A stretch of 64,000 nucleotides of DNA from Fischerella sp. PCC 9431 (GCF_000447295.1 NZ_ALVX01000004.1:87881-151880), one strand, 5' to 3'; shown: positions 1-10,505, numbered from the stretch's first letter. Translations and numbers: made by a program. Notes: generated by a model from the letters alone, not told the origin.

Positions 1-3000
1 CTAACTCGCTCAAGTCCCTACCGCAACTTTGACAAATAGCAAACCCTTCTTTAGTAAAGCCTCTACCTTTCCCCAAAATTCCTTGATTTGCTAAGAAAAA
101 TGTACCGCCTTGGCTCACAGTTAATTTGTAGAAATCAGATTTATAAGCTTCTGGATTTTCTCCATCCTTGGCTAAAAATACTTGTGATGTTGGTTGGCGT
201 AGTGGTTTAGTATGAGGTGTGACTCTTGGTTCAGTTGTCCAATCTGTGGTAAATGCTTTCGGTACTTTATAAGGCTTCATTTTAGCAGCAGAAGGAGGGT
301 TAGGTATCCAACCACATACAGAACATTCTTCTACAGGTTCTTCTTGATTTGAAGCCTTAAAATTATTACAATTTTTGCAAACCCAGTAATATTTTTGTTC
401 TAAATCATTGGGTCTAAGAATAGCAACACTTTGATATACTCTGTCATCGACTACAATATCTTGACCGGGAGCATATTCGCCCAACGCAAGACGACGGTCA
501 CGCTCAAGTCTGTGTCTTCCTTGTGATGATTTATATTCATTACTTTCCCCAGTCAGTAAGCGAACTACATCTATTGGGAACCCATAAATAGGTAATACGC
601 TTGCTTGTACTAATTCATCATGCAATCGGCGTTTGGAAATTTTTTCTAATTCTGCTTCAATGCCGTCACGACGCTTTTCTAATCCCTTACGTTTTGTGCG
701 GTCTTTTTCTGTATTAATATCTTCTCGAATAGCTATCAGTAAAGGAACTAAATTATTCCAATCTGCTAACTGTTCTCTCTGGAAAATGGAGATAGCTTCA
801 ATAAATTGATTAAGTATCTCAATTACACTACCTGAAATTTTAAGTCGATTTATCCATGATTGAGCAATAGAATTAGCAGCATCGCTATGTAACCACTCCT
901 GTAGTTCACAAACTGTTGCATTTGCTGGTGGCGTGAAATTAAGAGCAGCACAAAAATCTTCTAATGGTAAACTAAAAAATTCGGCAATTGTTACTTGCTC
1001 CGCTCCTTTTTCTTTATTTTTTAAAAACTCAGCTAATAACTCAGCGCGAATGTGACGCTGCTGAATTTGCAAATTACCTGCGTCAAGTTTGGGAATTTGA
1101 TTATTACCCGCAATTAATTGTTCAGGTTGCTCAAAATAAAAGCGGTCGTGGGGGCGACGTTGACCGTACATTAAAGTAATAGCAACTCCATCCGTCCGTC
1201 TTCCAGCGCGTCCTGCGCGTTGTTGGTAGTTGCTGACGTAAGGTGGAAAGTTTCGCAAAACTACAGCTTGTAGTTCGCCAATATCCACCCCCATTTCCAA
1301 AGTTGTCGAGCAACTGAGCATATTAATTTGACCGCGACGAAAACGGTTTTCACGTTTTTCGAGTTCGCCAACTCCTAATTGCGCGGTATGCTCTTGCGAT
1401 CGCAGTGGTAAGGGTAGATTATTTTTGATACGATACTGTTGATAATTCTCGTTTGTTGCCTGTGCAATTTTCTCGCAAGTATACGCTTGGAGTGTACCAG
1501 GACATTTGAATGTTGGACATCCAAACAAATTAAGAGTAGCTTGAGATTTATCTAATTGTGATAAACCTGGGACGTGGATAATTTGTTGGCAACAATTACA
1601 TTTATACCAGTCTTGCTGTGTTTCTGTTAAATTGAGCAGATTCCAGTTGAGTTGATATCCTTTTTGAGATTGAACAAGTATGCCGGATGATTTTAATATT
1701 TCATACAGCCAAGTAAAATCTTCCTGTGTAGGTAATTGTTCACTAAATATAATTGAATAGTACCAGCCTAAGCGGTTTTGCCCTTTACTTTTTTCCCCTG
1801 TTTTCTTAAATTTTGGCAAGATAGTAAGAGAGTCTTTGTATTTTTTAGATTCTCCAGGCGGTTTTTCCAAAAATAAATAATTTTGTGAACGTCCTTGAGA
1901 GTCTAACATCGAGTCTCTAGCACCCGGAACCCCTCCAATTTCCGGAAAATATTGAGATGCTCTTTCAATACTAACGATGCCATTACGACGAATAATGTCA
2001 ATAAAAACAGTGAGAAATATTTGAGCTTCTAGAGAAGAAATGCTAAATCTTTCTGCTACAGAGTTAATTAAACGTTCATCTTCTATTTGAATATGACAAG
2101 CCAATAATGCTAATGCTTCTAATGATGTACGTCGCGAAAAACGAATTGCAAATTCCCAAAGCAATAACTCTTTAGCACGAGCCAGTGCCATTGGTTCGCA
2201 GTCAAATCTATTTTTGAGTTTTTCTTCGTTTGGATCGTCAGGTCTGTAGCTGAGATAATTATACTCAGATTTTCTATCTGGATGAGGGATAGAAGTTTCC
2301 AAGAATATTTCTTTTAAGCGATTAATAACTTGATTTACAGATGTGATTCCTTGATGATTTTTGACATCTTGAAATGCTTGCCAAACAAATTGTCTATATA
2401 GGATTTCTGTGTGGTTTCGTTGATAGTCGGAGCCAAAAAATGCAGCATCCTGTCGCCCATCAGAGAAAGTTAAAAGTTTGCGTTTGGAGGCATCTTCTCG
2501 TACTTTTTCTGCCTCTGGCAACAATTCAAAAAGGCTATCAATCATCGCCACTAAAGGAGCGTCAGTATAAGCTATAAATAACCTTATAGCTTCAGAGCGT
2601 AATGGTTTTGCTCCACAAGCAGCACATTGTTGTAAATAAGAGCCTTCTAGATTATCATCTTTTTGATTACTATTATTATTTTTTTGACGATACCATGCTA
2701 GACGAAATTCGCTTTTCTTCTTGACCTGAACTTGTGGAGTAAAAGGTTCAGAGGAAGGAGTACCAATCCAGCCATGACGCTGGCTAATTAGAAAAGTAGC
2801 TGGTAATTTATCTGTATTTTCTTGTTCCTCTTCGCCATCTTCCTCTTCTTCTGTAACGTTCTCTATCGTGTTAGGAGTGACGGTATAAATATTAGGGTTA
2901 TCTCTTAAAAATTGCAGCCTTTTGGGAGGAGGTTGTATTTTATTTGATTTACTATCCCACTGCAATAAAGAATAAGCTTCACCGCATTGATAACAACTAG

Positions 3001-4708
3001 CTAACTCTAATACAGGAGAGCCACAATCATCACAAGTCATCTTTTCGTTGAGGTAAAGACGACCGTATTTAAGTGTTTTTTCTGGATAATTTGGGTCAGA
3101 GAATGCACTAGAGCATTCATGATTTATACAAGCATAAATTCCTTCTAAACTCCGAAACAGAAGATGGAGTCTAACTGGCAGTAAAGGTAAATCTTCAGGA
3201 TTTTCTCGCGCTAAAGTACCTAATTGCAGCAAACGAGCAAAAGCGATTTTGGCATCAGTATCATTAATAGTTCCATCTGGATTGATGGGTAAATTTACTC
3301 CCCAAATTTCTGCTGATTGTGTAATTTGTTCCCAAGGTTGAGGCTTGCGGCTAAGAATATTAATTAAGCGATGTACTATTGGATGTTGCTTCAGTGCAAA
3401 CCAGAGAAATTTGTGAACATCTCCATTAGCTTGGGAAGTTGCTATTTGTAATTGTTCTTCTGGTACAATCCCACGAAGCTGGTCTAGCCATTTATTTAAA
3501 TCATCATCAAAGTTAGGTAATTCTAAAATACTTAAATATCCTAAAATATCTTCACCAGTAAAATTTTCTGGTAATGTATAAGGTTCGCCTAATCTATCTA
3601 CAGCATCGCGGCGACTACCTCTAATTACCTCTGCAAAAGATTCACCGAAAAATTTTTCTGCAAATTCCAATACTTGGTTATCAACTGAAGCATCCCCTAA
3701 GCTAGCACTAGTTGCAATGCAGCGGATATGTCCTGGCTTCTTAATACCTACTGCAACTTTCAAGCGCTCAAGAAGCATAGAAACTTCGCTACCAGTAGAG
3801 CCATTATAAGTATGAGCTTCATCCACAATTAACATTTTGAAAGTTGATGCTGAAGCAGCGAAAATTTTATTTCGCTCGACAGGACGAATTAACATATGCT
3901 CCAGCATGGAGTAGTTTGTAATTAAGATGTGTGGCGGCTCATTCCATATTTCCTCGCGGGAAAGGCGTTGAATTTGTTGTGTTTTATGCAGTGCTTCTTC
4001 AACTAATCTTTCACGAATACTGTCTAAATTTCCTAGTTCCTCTTCGGTGAATAACTCTTTAAGTTCCTTTTCGGCAAATAACTCTTTAAGTTCCTTAGAT
4101 TCATAAGCAGAAAATTCTGCTGCTAAAGCTTCGATAGCTTTTTCTTTTTTCGTTTCAGTTCGACTGGTATAAAATCCAAATTTAATTCTAATTTCATCTT
4201 GACGACAAAGTAACTTACGCAAACGTTTAACTTGGTCATTAACTAAAGCATTCATGGGATATAAAATTAAAGCTCGTACCCCATGAATTAATAAATTCTC
4301 TTCTTCCTTGAGTAGCGTATCTAACATTGGTAACAGGAAACATTCTGTTTTTCCTGAACCTGTACCTGTAGCGACAACGATATTTTGTTGTTTTTGTATA
4401 ACTGCTTTAACTGCTTTTTCTTGATGTTCGTAAAGCGGACGATTGCTAGGTGTAAATAAGCTAGCCATTTGAGGATGCAAAACACCCTGATTTACCAACT
4501 GTGAAACATTTTTTCCCGGTTGATAGGGTTGGGAGCCTTCTAAATATGGCTCCTGCCAAATATTTCCTCGCTGTTCTAGTTGATATTTTAAAGCGTAGCG
4601 TAGATGAGGATCGCGTAGCGGATAGGCTGTCAGCAAGTAACGAATAAAATCTTGACGAGGTTGCTCAACTGCTGCAATCGGGTCGAGATAGTTAATGTTT
4701 TTCATCAT
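1..4708 (-). CDS. DEAD/DEAH-box helicase with cysteine clusters (DUF1998-like), partial at its 3' end
   Basis: This is an open reading frame of at least 1569 codons that runs off the left edge. It starts with MMKNINYLDP at ATG 4708-4706, which overlaps the stop of the upstream gene (ATGA). Superfamily 2 helicase motifs are visible: motif I ATGTGSGKT near residue 115-120, DEAH near 295, TSASLGD further on, and motif VI QQRAGRAGRR near 1165. Cysteine pairs near 526-573, 1036-1070, 1443-1466 and 1560 (CxxC) suggest zinc-binding modules, the last ones as in DUF1998-type helicases. Large helicases of this kind occur in several anti-phage systems (DISARM, Druantia, Dpd) and in DNA repair (MrfA-like). 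ATP-driven DNA translocation is a family expectation; the biological role is not shown by the sequence. The C-terminus is outside the window. Confidence 0.88.
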   Translation of the reverse strand, partial: MMKNINYLDPIAAVEQPRQDFIRYLLTAYPLRDPHLRYALKYQLEQRGNIWQEPYLEGSQPYQPGKNVSQLVNQGVLHPQMASLFTPSNRPLYEHQEKAVKAVIQKQQNIVVATGTGSGKTECFLLPMLDTLLKEEENLLIHGVRALILYPMNALVNDQVKRLRKLLCRQDEIRIKFGFYTSRTETKKEKAIEALAAEFSAYESKELKELFAEKELKELFTEEELGNLDSIRERLVEEALHKTQQIQRLSREEIWNEPPHILITNYSMLEHMLIRPVERNKIFAASASTFKMLIVDEAHTYNGSTGSEVSMLLERLKVAVGIKKPGHIRCIATSASLGDASVDNQVLEFAEKFFGESFAEVIRGSRRDAVDRLGEPYTLPENFTGEDILGYLSILELPNFDDDLNKWLDQLRGIVPEEQLQIATSQANGDVHKFLWFALKQHPIVHRLINILSRKPQPWEQITQSAEIWGVNLPINPDGTINDTDAKIAFARLLQLGTLARENPEDLPLLPVRLHLLFRSLEGIYACINHECSSAFSDPNYPEKTLKYGRLYLNEKMTCDDCGSPVLELASCYQCGEAYSLLQWDSKSNKIQPPPKRLQFLRDNPNIYTVTPNTIENVTEEEEDGEEEQENTDKLPATFLISQRHGWIGTPSSEPFTPQVQVKKKSEFRLAWYRQKNNNSNQKDDNLEGSYLQQCAACGAKPLRSEAIRLFIAYTDAPLVAMIDSLFELLPEAEKVREDASKRKLLTFSDGRQDAAFFGSDYQRNHTEILYRQFVWQAFQDVKNHQGITSVNQVINRLKEIFLETSIPHPDRKSEYNYLSYRPDDPNEEKLKNRFDCEPMALARAKELLLWEFAIRFSRRTSLEALALLACHIQIEDERLINSVAERFSISSLEAQIFLTVFIDIIRRNGIVSIERASQYFPEIGGVPGARDSMLDSQGRSQNYLFLEKPPGESKKYKDSLTILPKFKKTGEKSKGQNRLGWYYSIIFSEQLPTQEDFTWLYEILKSSGILVQSQKGYQLNWNLLNLTETQQDWYKCNCCQQIIHVPGLSQLDKSQATLNLFGCPTFKCPGTLQAYTCEKIAQATNENYQQYRIKNNLPLPLRSQEHTAQLGVGELEKRENRFRRGQINMLSCSTTLEMGVDIGELQAVVLRNFPPYVSNYQQRAGRAGRRTDGVAITLMYGQRRPHDRFYFEQPEQLIAGNNQIPKLDAGNLQIQQRHIRAELLAEFLKNKEKGAEQVTIAEFFSLPLEDFCAALNFTPPANATVCELQEWLHSDAANSIAQSWINRLKISGSVIEILNQFIEAISIFQREQLADWNNLVPLLIAIREDINTEKDRTKRKGLEKRRDGIEAELEKISKRRLHDELVQASVLPIYGFPIDVVRLLTGESNEYKSSQGRHRLERDRRLALGEYAPGQDIVVDDRVYQSVAILRPNDLEQKYYWVCKNCNNFKASNQEEPVEECSVCGWIPNPPSAAKMKPYKVPKAFTTDWTTEPRVTPHTKPLRQPTSQVFLAKDGENPEAYKSDFYKLTVSQGGTFFLANQGILGKGRGFTKEGFAICQSCGRDLSEL

Positions 4709-5634
4709 ACTAAAAGACATCCTAAGTTTTGAAAAATAGTTTCTACAATGGGGTGATTAATTGATTGAGTTAACCGATTTCTATAACTCTCGTTATCGGG
4801 TTTGGATAATCGCCAAAGTAATTGAGCATAAGCACTTGGTAAAACTGTACCTTGGAGATTTAATTTACCCTGCGGTTTATCCCACTGAATTTTTAAAGGA
4901 AATCCTGTTTGGCTATCTTGGTAAAACATTGCCAGTATTGCTGTATCTGGTTCTAACTCATAAAAAGTTCGCTCCTGAAACCAGAGATATTCACCAGTAG
5001 AAAGCTGTAGTAATGTTTTATCTTGTAATTGCTGGTAATTTACAGTCAGCCAACGATTTTTCTGTGGAGTATCACGACGAGGTACATATTGAGAAATAAT
5101 GTCTTTACCTTTCTTATCATTAATCAAAAATGGGTTTTCTTGCCACGGAGAACGTAAAACTCCCTTAGAAGGTTGGCAAGGTCTAGGTAAATACTCAACA
5201 CTATCAGCAACAATCAAGAAGCGAATTCCTACTTGATTAAGGCGGTTTCTTATTTGATTAAAGCCATGTACTTTTGGACGGATTGATAGCTCATCGTTAT
5301 TTTGCTCAGTTTTTAACACTTGATGTGCTAAAGAAAGATATGCACGATCGCCCCTAAATCGTAACCCTGTCAAGTTATCTCGATTTAAAGCCAATACCGT
5401 TGGTGGTGCTATACAATAGCTATTTCGTACTCCTGCATAAATTTCACCTTCTGCTTGTAATTCTCTCAATGCTTCTTGAATTTCAGTTTGTAATTGCTCT
5501 TGTGGCTGATTAGGCTCTAAAGTTGAACGCAGTAGAGAGATAATTTGATGTTTAGTTAACGTCGTTGCTACAGCAGGATTGCTGGAATTTCTATGGTTAC
5601 TTAGCAGCAATGTAATTTGTTCAAACCACATCAT
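4705..5634 (-). CDS. 309-aa protein of unknown function in the helicase cassette
   Basis: I do not recognise the family. The N-terminal ~85 residues look helical, with a HQIISLLRS segment and a later region ending in GEIYAGVRNSYCIAPP, which could be a winged-helix-like domain. The rest is a mixed alpha/beta protein with many Trp/Tyr/Phe residues and no obvious catalytic motif. Both ends use ATGA overlaps: its start overlaps the stop of the 1320-aa gene and its stop overlaps the start of the helicase gene. The three products are therefore probably translated in a coupled way and may act as one complex. ATG at 5634 is preferred because of the overlap; a second ATG follows immediately. Confidence 0.8.
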   Translation of the reverse strand: MMWFEQITLLLSNHRNSSNPAVATTLTKHQIISLLRSTLEPNQPQEQLQTEIQEALRELQAEGEIYAGVRNSYCIAPPTVLALNRDNLTGLRFRGDRAYLSLAHQVLKTEQNNDELSIRPKVHGFNQIRNRLNQVGIRFLIVADSVEYLPRPCQPSKGVLRSPWQENPFLINDKKGKDIISQYVPRRDTPQKNRWLTVNYQQLQDKTLLQLSTGEYLWFQERTFYELEPDTAILAMFYQDSQTGFPLKIQWDKPQGKLNLQGTVLPSAYAQLLWRLSKPDNESYRNRLTQSINHPIVETIFQNLGCLLV

Positions 5635-8600
5635 CTTACTCCCAGCATTCTAGTAACCTGTTCTGGATTCAATGGTTTGCGTTCAATACTTTGAAAATTT
5701 TCAATTTTTTGCAGATGGGTGGATGCAGTCTTGAAATTACTGATGTTTAGTAAAACTAAATCTTCGTAAACTGAATCTTGTGGAATCTCTATTTTCAAAA
5801 TTAAATCTTGCAATTGATTTTGTTTGATTGATAATTCCAGATATTTCAAAAAAACTTCACGTTTCTTGGAACGAACAGTTACTAAATACCAATTACCATG
5901 CTCAACCGTCTTGACAGTTGGAGTTGGAAATTTGTCGGAATCAGCAGTTGGCATAATTGGCATAATAAGATTATTTTGTTTTGGCACAGATTCTGGACTT
6001 AAAAAGTCCAACAGACCTTTGAGTTTGTCGAGTAAAGAATGTGCATTTAACCATTCAGGAAAATAATATTGATGACTTTCTAAACTAGAAATGCCAGCTT
6101 GCAGTTGTTTGATATCAAAATCCAAATTTAGTTGTCTAACCGCAGCTATTAATGCCTCTTTTGACTCACTATTACCCAAAATTGTATAGCAGTAATTTTC
6201 TCTAGCTTCATCTTCTTCTGTAGCTTGGGGTAAGTCATATCTACTACTGCCACACCACCAACCAAGGTTTTCTGGTAACTGCTGTCCCCAAATTAGTTGA
6301 ATATGGTAGATTCCGGTTGGTAAATTGAGAGGAACCTCAATCTTATTTGAACCTTTTTGAAGTAAGGGTACTTGAATTTCTACTGACTTACTGTCAGGTA
6401 AAAGTAAGTTCCAACAGAATAAAAAGTAAAACTTGTCAGGTAATAACCCAAATATATTAATTGCGTCTTTTGTCCAAGTCCAACTGATATTTTGTACTAT
6501 AGTTTGCATCTCGATAAGTCGCTGTGGTTCGTAGCCCAAACGCTGATAATCTAGGGCATACCAATTAGACTCAGGTAGTAAATCATATAATGAAGCTAAA
6601 CGAATTTCTAAAACTCCTGATGCATTAGCTTGTAATTGGTAAGGTATCTTTTCATTATCATTGTATAAAAATAAGATAATTTCCTCTAAAGCCCAAAGTC
6701 CTTCAATTGTAATAATTTCTGACCAAAACTTTTCGGGAGTATTTAGTGTTATGGGCAAGTCAGCTTCTAAATATCCAGAAGCACTGCGAATTTTTAGTTG
6801 GTTAATTCCAGTAACTTGTGCAACTTGATATTTTGATTTCACTTCAAAGCGGTACGACCATCGTTTTTGGTCAAACCAGAAACGAGCCTCATAATAGCCT
6901 GGTTCGGTAATCCATTGTGCGAGCAAAATCGCCAACCAACGATTATTAGGAGATAACTTTTCTATTGTGCGAGCAATAATATTTCGCTCGTTTAGATTTT
7001 CAATTAAAACGTTTAAATCTAAATAACTTTTAATAGGTGGATACCAAAAAGTAGGAGGTTCTAAATAAATAATCTTTCTACCTTTTAACCGGAATCCAGT
7101 TAAGATTGGTTCATCATCCGTTAGTAATTTCCAATTAATAATCTGTGATTGGCTATTTGCTATGGTTAACAAAATTGAAGATTCTGGTTTTGTTAACCTA
7201 ATTAGACGACCTCGCCATCCTCTAATGCTAGACGGAATATAGCTATCTAAAACCTCAATCCCGTCAGCAAATTCTGGCTGAATATCATTAGGAGTGAAGA
7301 AAATTATTTCTTCTAAACCAATAATTACGGGATTTTGATTTTGTAAAGGTAAATGCTCTCCCGTAACAGCATTAAATAACAAACATGGCAAATTACTGTT
7401 AATACCGTGATATTGCCATTCTATCAACTCCTTATTGTTGTGGTCTAGCAGTTGACAATTCCATTTGTCCAATGCTTGATTAACTTCAATTACTAGTTCT
7501 GGAATTATTAAATCTCCATTTGTAGGAATTGTATTCTCCCAATCGGCTTGTGGAATCTGGCAATATGTTCCTCGTAAATTTCGCCATTCTGGCTTCCACA
7601 AAGCTTGCTCAGGTAATAGTAATTGCGTGTTTAAAGTATCAGCAATATCTAAGCTCATTGACAGAGGTTTAATACGCCTGGTAATAAGATTTTGACTGCG
7701 GCTTGAACCTGGTTTTGGCGTTAAAACCTGAATTAAAGCATTCCAGTTTCGCAAGAAAAAATTTTGCGGTAAATAATAATTACCTAATAATTCCTCTCGT
7801 TCATTATCATCCTCTAACACTTGAGGAGAAGCATTTTGCCTTTCTAATTCTTGTGCAATTAGAGCAATACCTTGAAGTAGTTGTCCAGAAATTGGTTCAG
7901 TTTCTTTGTCCTCAGCATAGCTGGCTTTAAGAAAATTAACCAGCGTCCCCCATTGCGGATGTTTTTCTTGGCATAAATCCAATAATACTTGTGATAAATC
8001 CTCAGCAGGAGTATGAGCTATTTGCCACCAACCATATTCATCAGCTATTTCTTGAACTAATTGAGCAAAATGACCCAGATTTTGTTCTGGAACGCCACTT
8101 TGCAACCATAATGTTGAAATGTACTTATATCCACCATTTGCCCTAATTAAACCTAATAAATCGATTCCTTCATCTACAATTCGACGCAGAGCTATTTCCA
8201 CTCTCTGATTGTGATTAATATCTAAGCGTTCGCAGAAACCTTGCCAAAATCTTTCATTGGAATAATAGTAAGCATATTCAGAAAGAGCGCAAGTCAAAAT
8301 TTTGAGCCAGTTTTGCTCTAATTCATAAAATTCACCTTGCAGTGAATTGTATGTAATTCTGTCAAACTGCTGCAAGTTTTGACCAACAATATCAAGTATT
8401 TGCTCACTAGCTTGGCGTTTAATACGAATACTACCAAGAAATCTATGTCCAACTGGACGATTGCGGTGTGCCCAGTGTGGTAATATTTGCTCTTCCCAAA
8501 TGTTTTTAGTATATTGAGAATTTCTGAAGTTAGAGCCTAATCTTACTCTTGGCTTTTGGTAATTTTTATTTGATGCCTGGTATGAAGAAGTAGCTTCATT

Positions 8601-9593
8601 TACCTTGGGAGGTAATTTTGTTGATAATTCACTTTTAGTATCCCTAATAGAAGCTTGCTTATTTTCTTCAGCTTGTTTGCGTGCATCTTGAAGCTGAGAT
8701 ATTTCTACCTCAAGACGCTCTTTTTCCGCAGCCATTACGCCCAGTTCTTGACTTAACTGGTCTTTTCGCTGCTGTTGATTTAAAAGTTGCTGTTGTAATT
8801 GGTGAAGCTCCGTTTGTAAATTACTTAAATCATGTTGTGATTGTTGATGATTATTTGTAACTGCTATAATTGCCGAATTCAGTGCAGCTAAATCTTGCTT
8901 TAAAGGATGAAGTTGGTTTTGTATTTTAGCTATTTCATTTTCGATTTGCTCCTTATTCTGCTCTAAACTTGTGATGTTATAACTAAGCTCGGAACGGTAA
9001 TTTTCTTGAAATGCTATTTGTTTTTGTAATTCATCCAGAGCGACTCGATGAGACTTAATAAGGCTTTGTATATTTTGTTTCTCATCCGAAATTTTTGCTA
9101 CTGCTGAATTAAGTTCTGTTTCTTGGTTTCTTAAATCCTGAAGTTGCCCTTGTACAAAATTAGATTCAGTTTCTAACTGCTGTTTTTGACTTTCAAGAGT
9201 AGTAAATATTTGCTCAAATTCTTGTTTCTGGTTTTGTTGTGCTGCAACTTTAGTCTGCAATTGATACTGCTCTGTTTGCAAAGAACTGAAAGCCGCTTCT
9301 ATCTGTTTCTTATTTTCAGTAGCAGTAGAAATCGCTTTTTGTAAATTACCTTCTTCCAGCTTGAGAATCTCAGTTTGTTTCTCAAGTTCTGTAATATTTT
9401 GTTGCAAAGATGACAATTGATGACTCAATTGCCGCTTGCGCCATTGTTCTGTAGCTAAAACTCCTGTGGCTGTGGCAGGTAAGGCAATCAGTCCGGTTAT
9501 AGCTGCGCGTTTAATATCCCTATCTAGCGTCAGACTTATACCAAAGCCAACACTGAAGCTAAGTAAACCTAAAACTAACCATTTCTTAGCCAT
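5631..9593 (-). CDS. 1320-aa membrane-anchored coiled-coil protein, first gene of the helicase cassette
   Basis: The N-terminus has two hydrophobic segments (about residues 4-22 and 31-49) followed by WRKRQ, consistent with a membrane hairpin. Residues ~55-320 are a long Gln/Glu/Lys-rich coiled coil. After a low-complexity linker (~320-370) comes a ~950-residue C-terminal part rich in Trp and Tyr, beginning near EEQILPHWAHRNRP, with no recognised catalytic motif. The C-terminal half may hold several beta-sandwich-like modules; this is only an impression from its alternating pattern. It is first in a three-gene unit ending in the helicase. A membrane-tethered partner for a helicase would fit a sensing or defence complex, but no homology could be tested here. 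Confidence 0.82.
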   Translation of the reverse strand: MAKKWLVLGLLSFSVGFGISLTLDRDIKRAAITGLIALPATATGVLATEQWRKRQLSHQLSSLQQNITELEKQTEILKLEEGNLQKAISTATENKKQIEAAFSSLQTEQYQLQTKVAAQQNQKQEFEQIFTTLESQKQQLETESNFVQGQLQDLRNQETELNSAVAKISDEKQNIQSLIKSHRVALDELQKQIAFQENYRSELSYNITSLEQNKEQIENEIAKIQNQLHPLKQDLAALNSAIIAVTNNHQQSQHDLSNLQTELHQLQQQLLNQQQRKDQLSQELGVMAAEKERLEVEISQLQDARKQAEENKQASIRDTKSELSTKLPPKVNEATSSYQASNKNYQKPRVRLGSNFRNSQYTKNIWEEQILPHWAHRNRPVGHRFLGSIRIKRQASEQILDIVGQNLQQFDRITYNSLQGEFYELEQNWLKILTCALSEYAYYYSNERFWQGFCERLDINHNQRVEIALRRIVDEGIDLLGLIRANGGYKYISTLWLQSGVPEQNLGHFAQLVQEIADEYGWWQIAHTPAEDLSQVLLDLCQEKHPQWGTLVNFLKASYAEDKETEPISGQLLQGIALIAQELERQNASPQVLEDDNEREELLGNYYLPQNFFLRNWNALIQVLTPKPGSSRSQNLITRRIKPLSMSLDIADTLNTQLLLPEQALWKPEWRNLRGTYCQIPQADWENTIPTNGDLIIPELVIEVNQALDKWNCQLLDHNNKELIEWQYHGINSNLPCLLFNAVTGEHLPLQNQNPVIIGLEEIIFFTPNDIQPEFADGIEVLDSYIPSSIRGWRGRLIRLTKPESSILLTIANSQSQIINWKLLTDDEPILTGFRLKGRKIIYLEPPTFWYPPIKSYLDLNVLIENLNERNIIARTIEKLSPNNRWLAILLAQWITEPGYYEARFWFDQKRWSYRFEVKSKYQVAQVTGINQLKIRSASGYLEADLPITLNTPEKFWSEIITIEGLWALEEIILFLYNDNEKIPYQLQANASGVLEIRLASLYDLLPESNWYALDYQRLGYEPQRLIEMQTIVQNISWTWTKDAINIFGLLPDKFYFLFCWNLLLPDSKSVEIQVPLLQKGSNKIEVPLNLPTGIYHIQLIWGQQLPENLGWWCGSSRYDLPQATEEDEARENYCYTILGNSESKEALIAAVRQLNLDFDIKQLQAGISSLESHQYYFPEWLNAHSLLDKLKGLLDFLSPESVPKQNNLIMPIMPTADSDKFPTPTVKTVEHGNWYLVTVRSKKREVFLKYLELSIKQNQLQDLILKIEIPQDSVYEDLVLLNISNFKTASTHLQKIENFQSIERKPLNPEQVTRMLGVR

Positions 9594-9702
9594 GTAACCT
9601 GAGACACCTATCTAAAACCACGGTTTTACGTCAGAAAGCAAATAACCTGTCTTAATTATTACTTAAAATTTTTAAAGGGTATATGATTCCACGCTCATAC
9701 TT

Positions 9703-10065
9703 TCAGTCTAGAGAGCGCGGCTGCGTGTAACCAATATCCAATTTCTCCATTGCCTTACGCTTAGTCTCCTCACCCCGTTGGTCATACTTACCCGTAGTTG
9801 CAGGAGAAGCCTGTTCGGCTAATTTCTGCACCGTAACAATATCAACCCCCGCATCCAACAAGTCAGAACAAAACGTCCTTCTAAAATCATGGGGGCTAAA
9901 CCTTTCAACCCTAGCAGTATGTTGATAACGCAGCGATGCCCAGTTGAGAGTCATGCAATCACATTTGTCGTTAGTCAACAAAGCCGCGATCGCATTTAAC
10001 GCTTGTTCCATCGTTGGGCGCGATTTTGACAACTTATGGCTGAAGTCACACCCAATTCTACCACC
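9703..10065 (-). pseudogene. Internally deleted tyrosine recombinase (integrase remnant)
   Basis: The C-terminal part reads SPHDFRRTF...LLDAG...VQKL...YDQRGEETKRKA, the typical end of a tyrosine recombinase: HxxR, then Tyr in KYDQRG. It is preceded directly by a segment (MEQALNAIAALL ... LNWASLRYQHTA) that resembles the N-terminal core-binding region of such integrases. The middle, which should carry the first catalytic Arg and the Lys, is missing, so the frame looks like an in-frame internal deletion. The canonical LAGHA motif is LAEQA. The open frame continues upstream to 10230 through unrelated sequence. I regard it as a dead relic. Confidence 0.72.
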
Positions 10066-10144
10066 CCTTATATAAAATATGTCACAAATATCTTTTATAC
10101 GATAAAATATACGATTAATATTAAGTCGCAACTCGCAGGTAAAA

Positions 10145-10505
10145 TATGGATAGTTTGGTGATGAGGATGCATTATTATTTGAGATTGAACTAATTGCTGC
10201 TGATGGGTTAGAGCTACCAGTTGATGCCATGCTTGATACAGGTTTCTCTTACTGGCTAGCGATTGATAACCAGGATGTTGATCCACTTGCTTGGATTCGC
10301 TTGGAGCGACAAACACTTTTGACAGCACGGGGAGATTTTGATTTTGATATATATGCAGGTAAGGTGAAAATGGATGGGCAAGAGTTTGATATTCCCGTTC
10401 ATGTGGGACAATGACTGCCAGAAGTTTTACGCTTTTCGTCAGTGGTTAAAAACTCGGCGGTTGGTGGTGGATATGCTTTCAGGAGTGTTGATGCTTGGAG
10501 GATGA
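10145..10505 (+). pseudogene. Broken clan AA aspartic protease-like gene
   Basis: A continuous protein signature can be followed across two or three breaks. FGDEDALLFEIELIAAD and VDAMLDTGFSYWLAID contain the DTG motif of retropepsin-like aspartic proteases, and the frame stays open to VHVGQ, where a TGA occurs at 10412-10414. The reading continues as LPEV and then, after a shift of frame near 10430, as RQWLKTRRLVVDMLSGVLML, ending at TGA 10503-10505. A TAG at 10151-10153 may be a further nonsense change near the start. These cyanobacterial proteins of ~115-120 residues are usually single-domain. The gene is almost certainly inactive. Confidence 0.7.

Noticed and set aside
1..9593. Firm assignment to Druantia or DISARM
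   Set aside because: Only the helicase type matches; the accessory proteins are not recognised and no profile search could be run.
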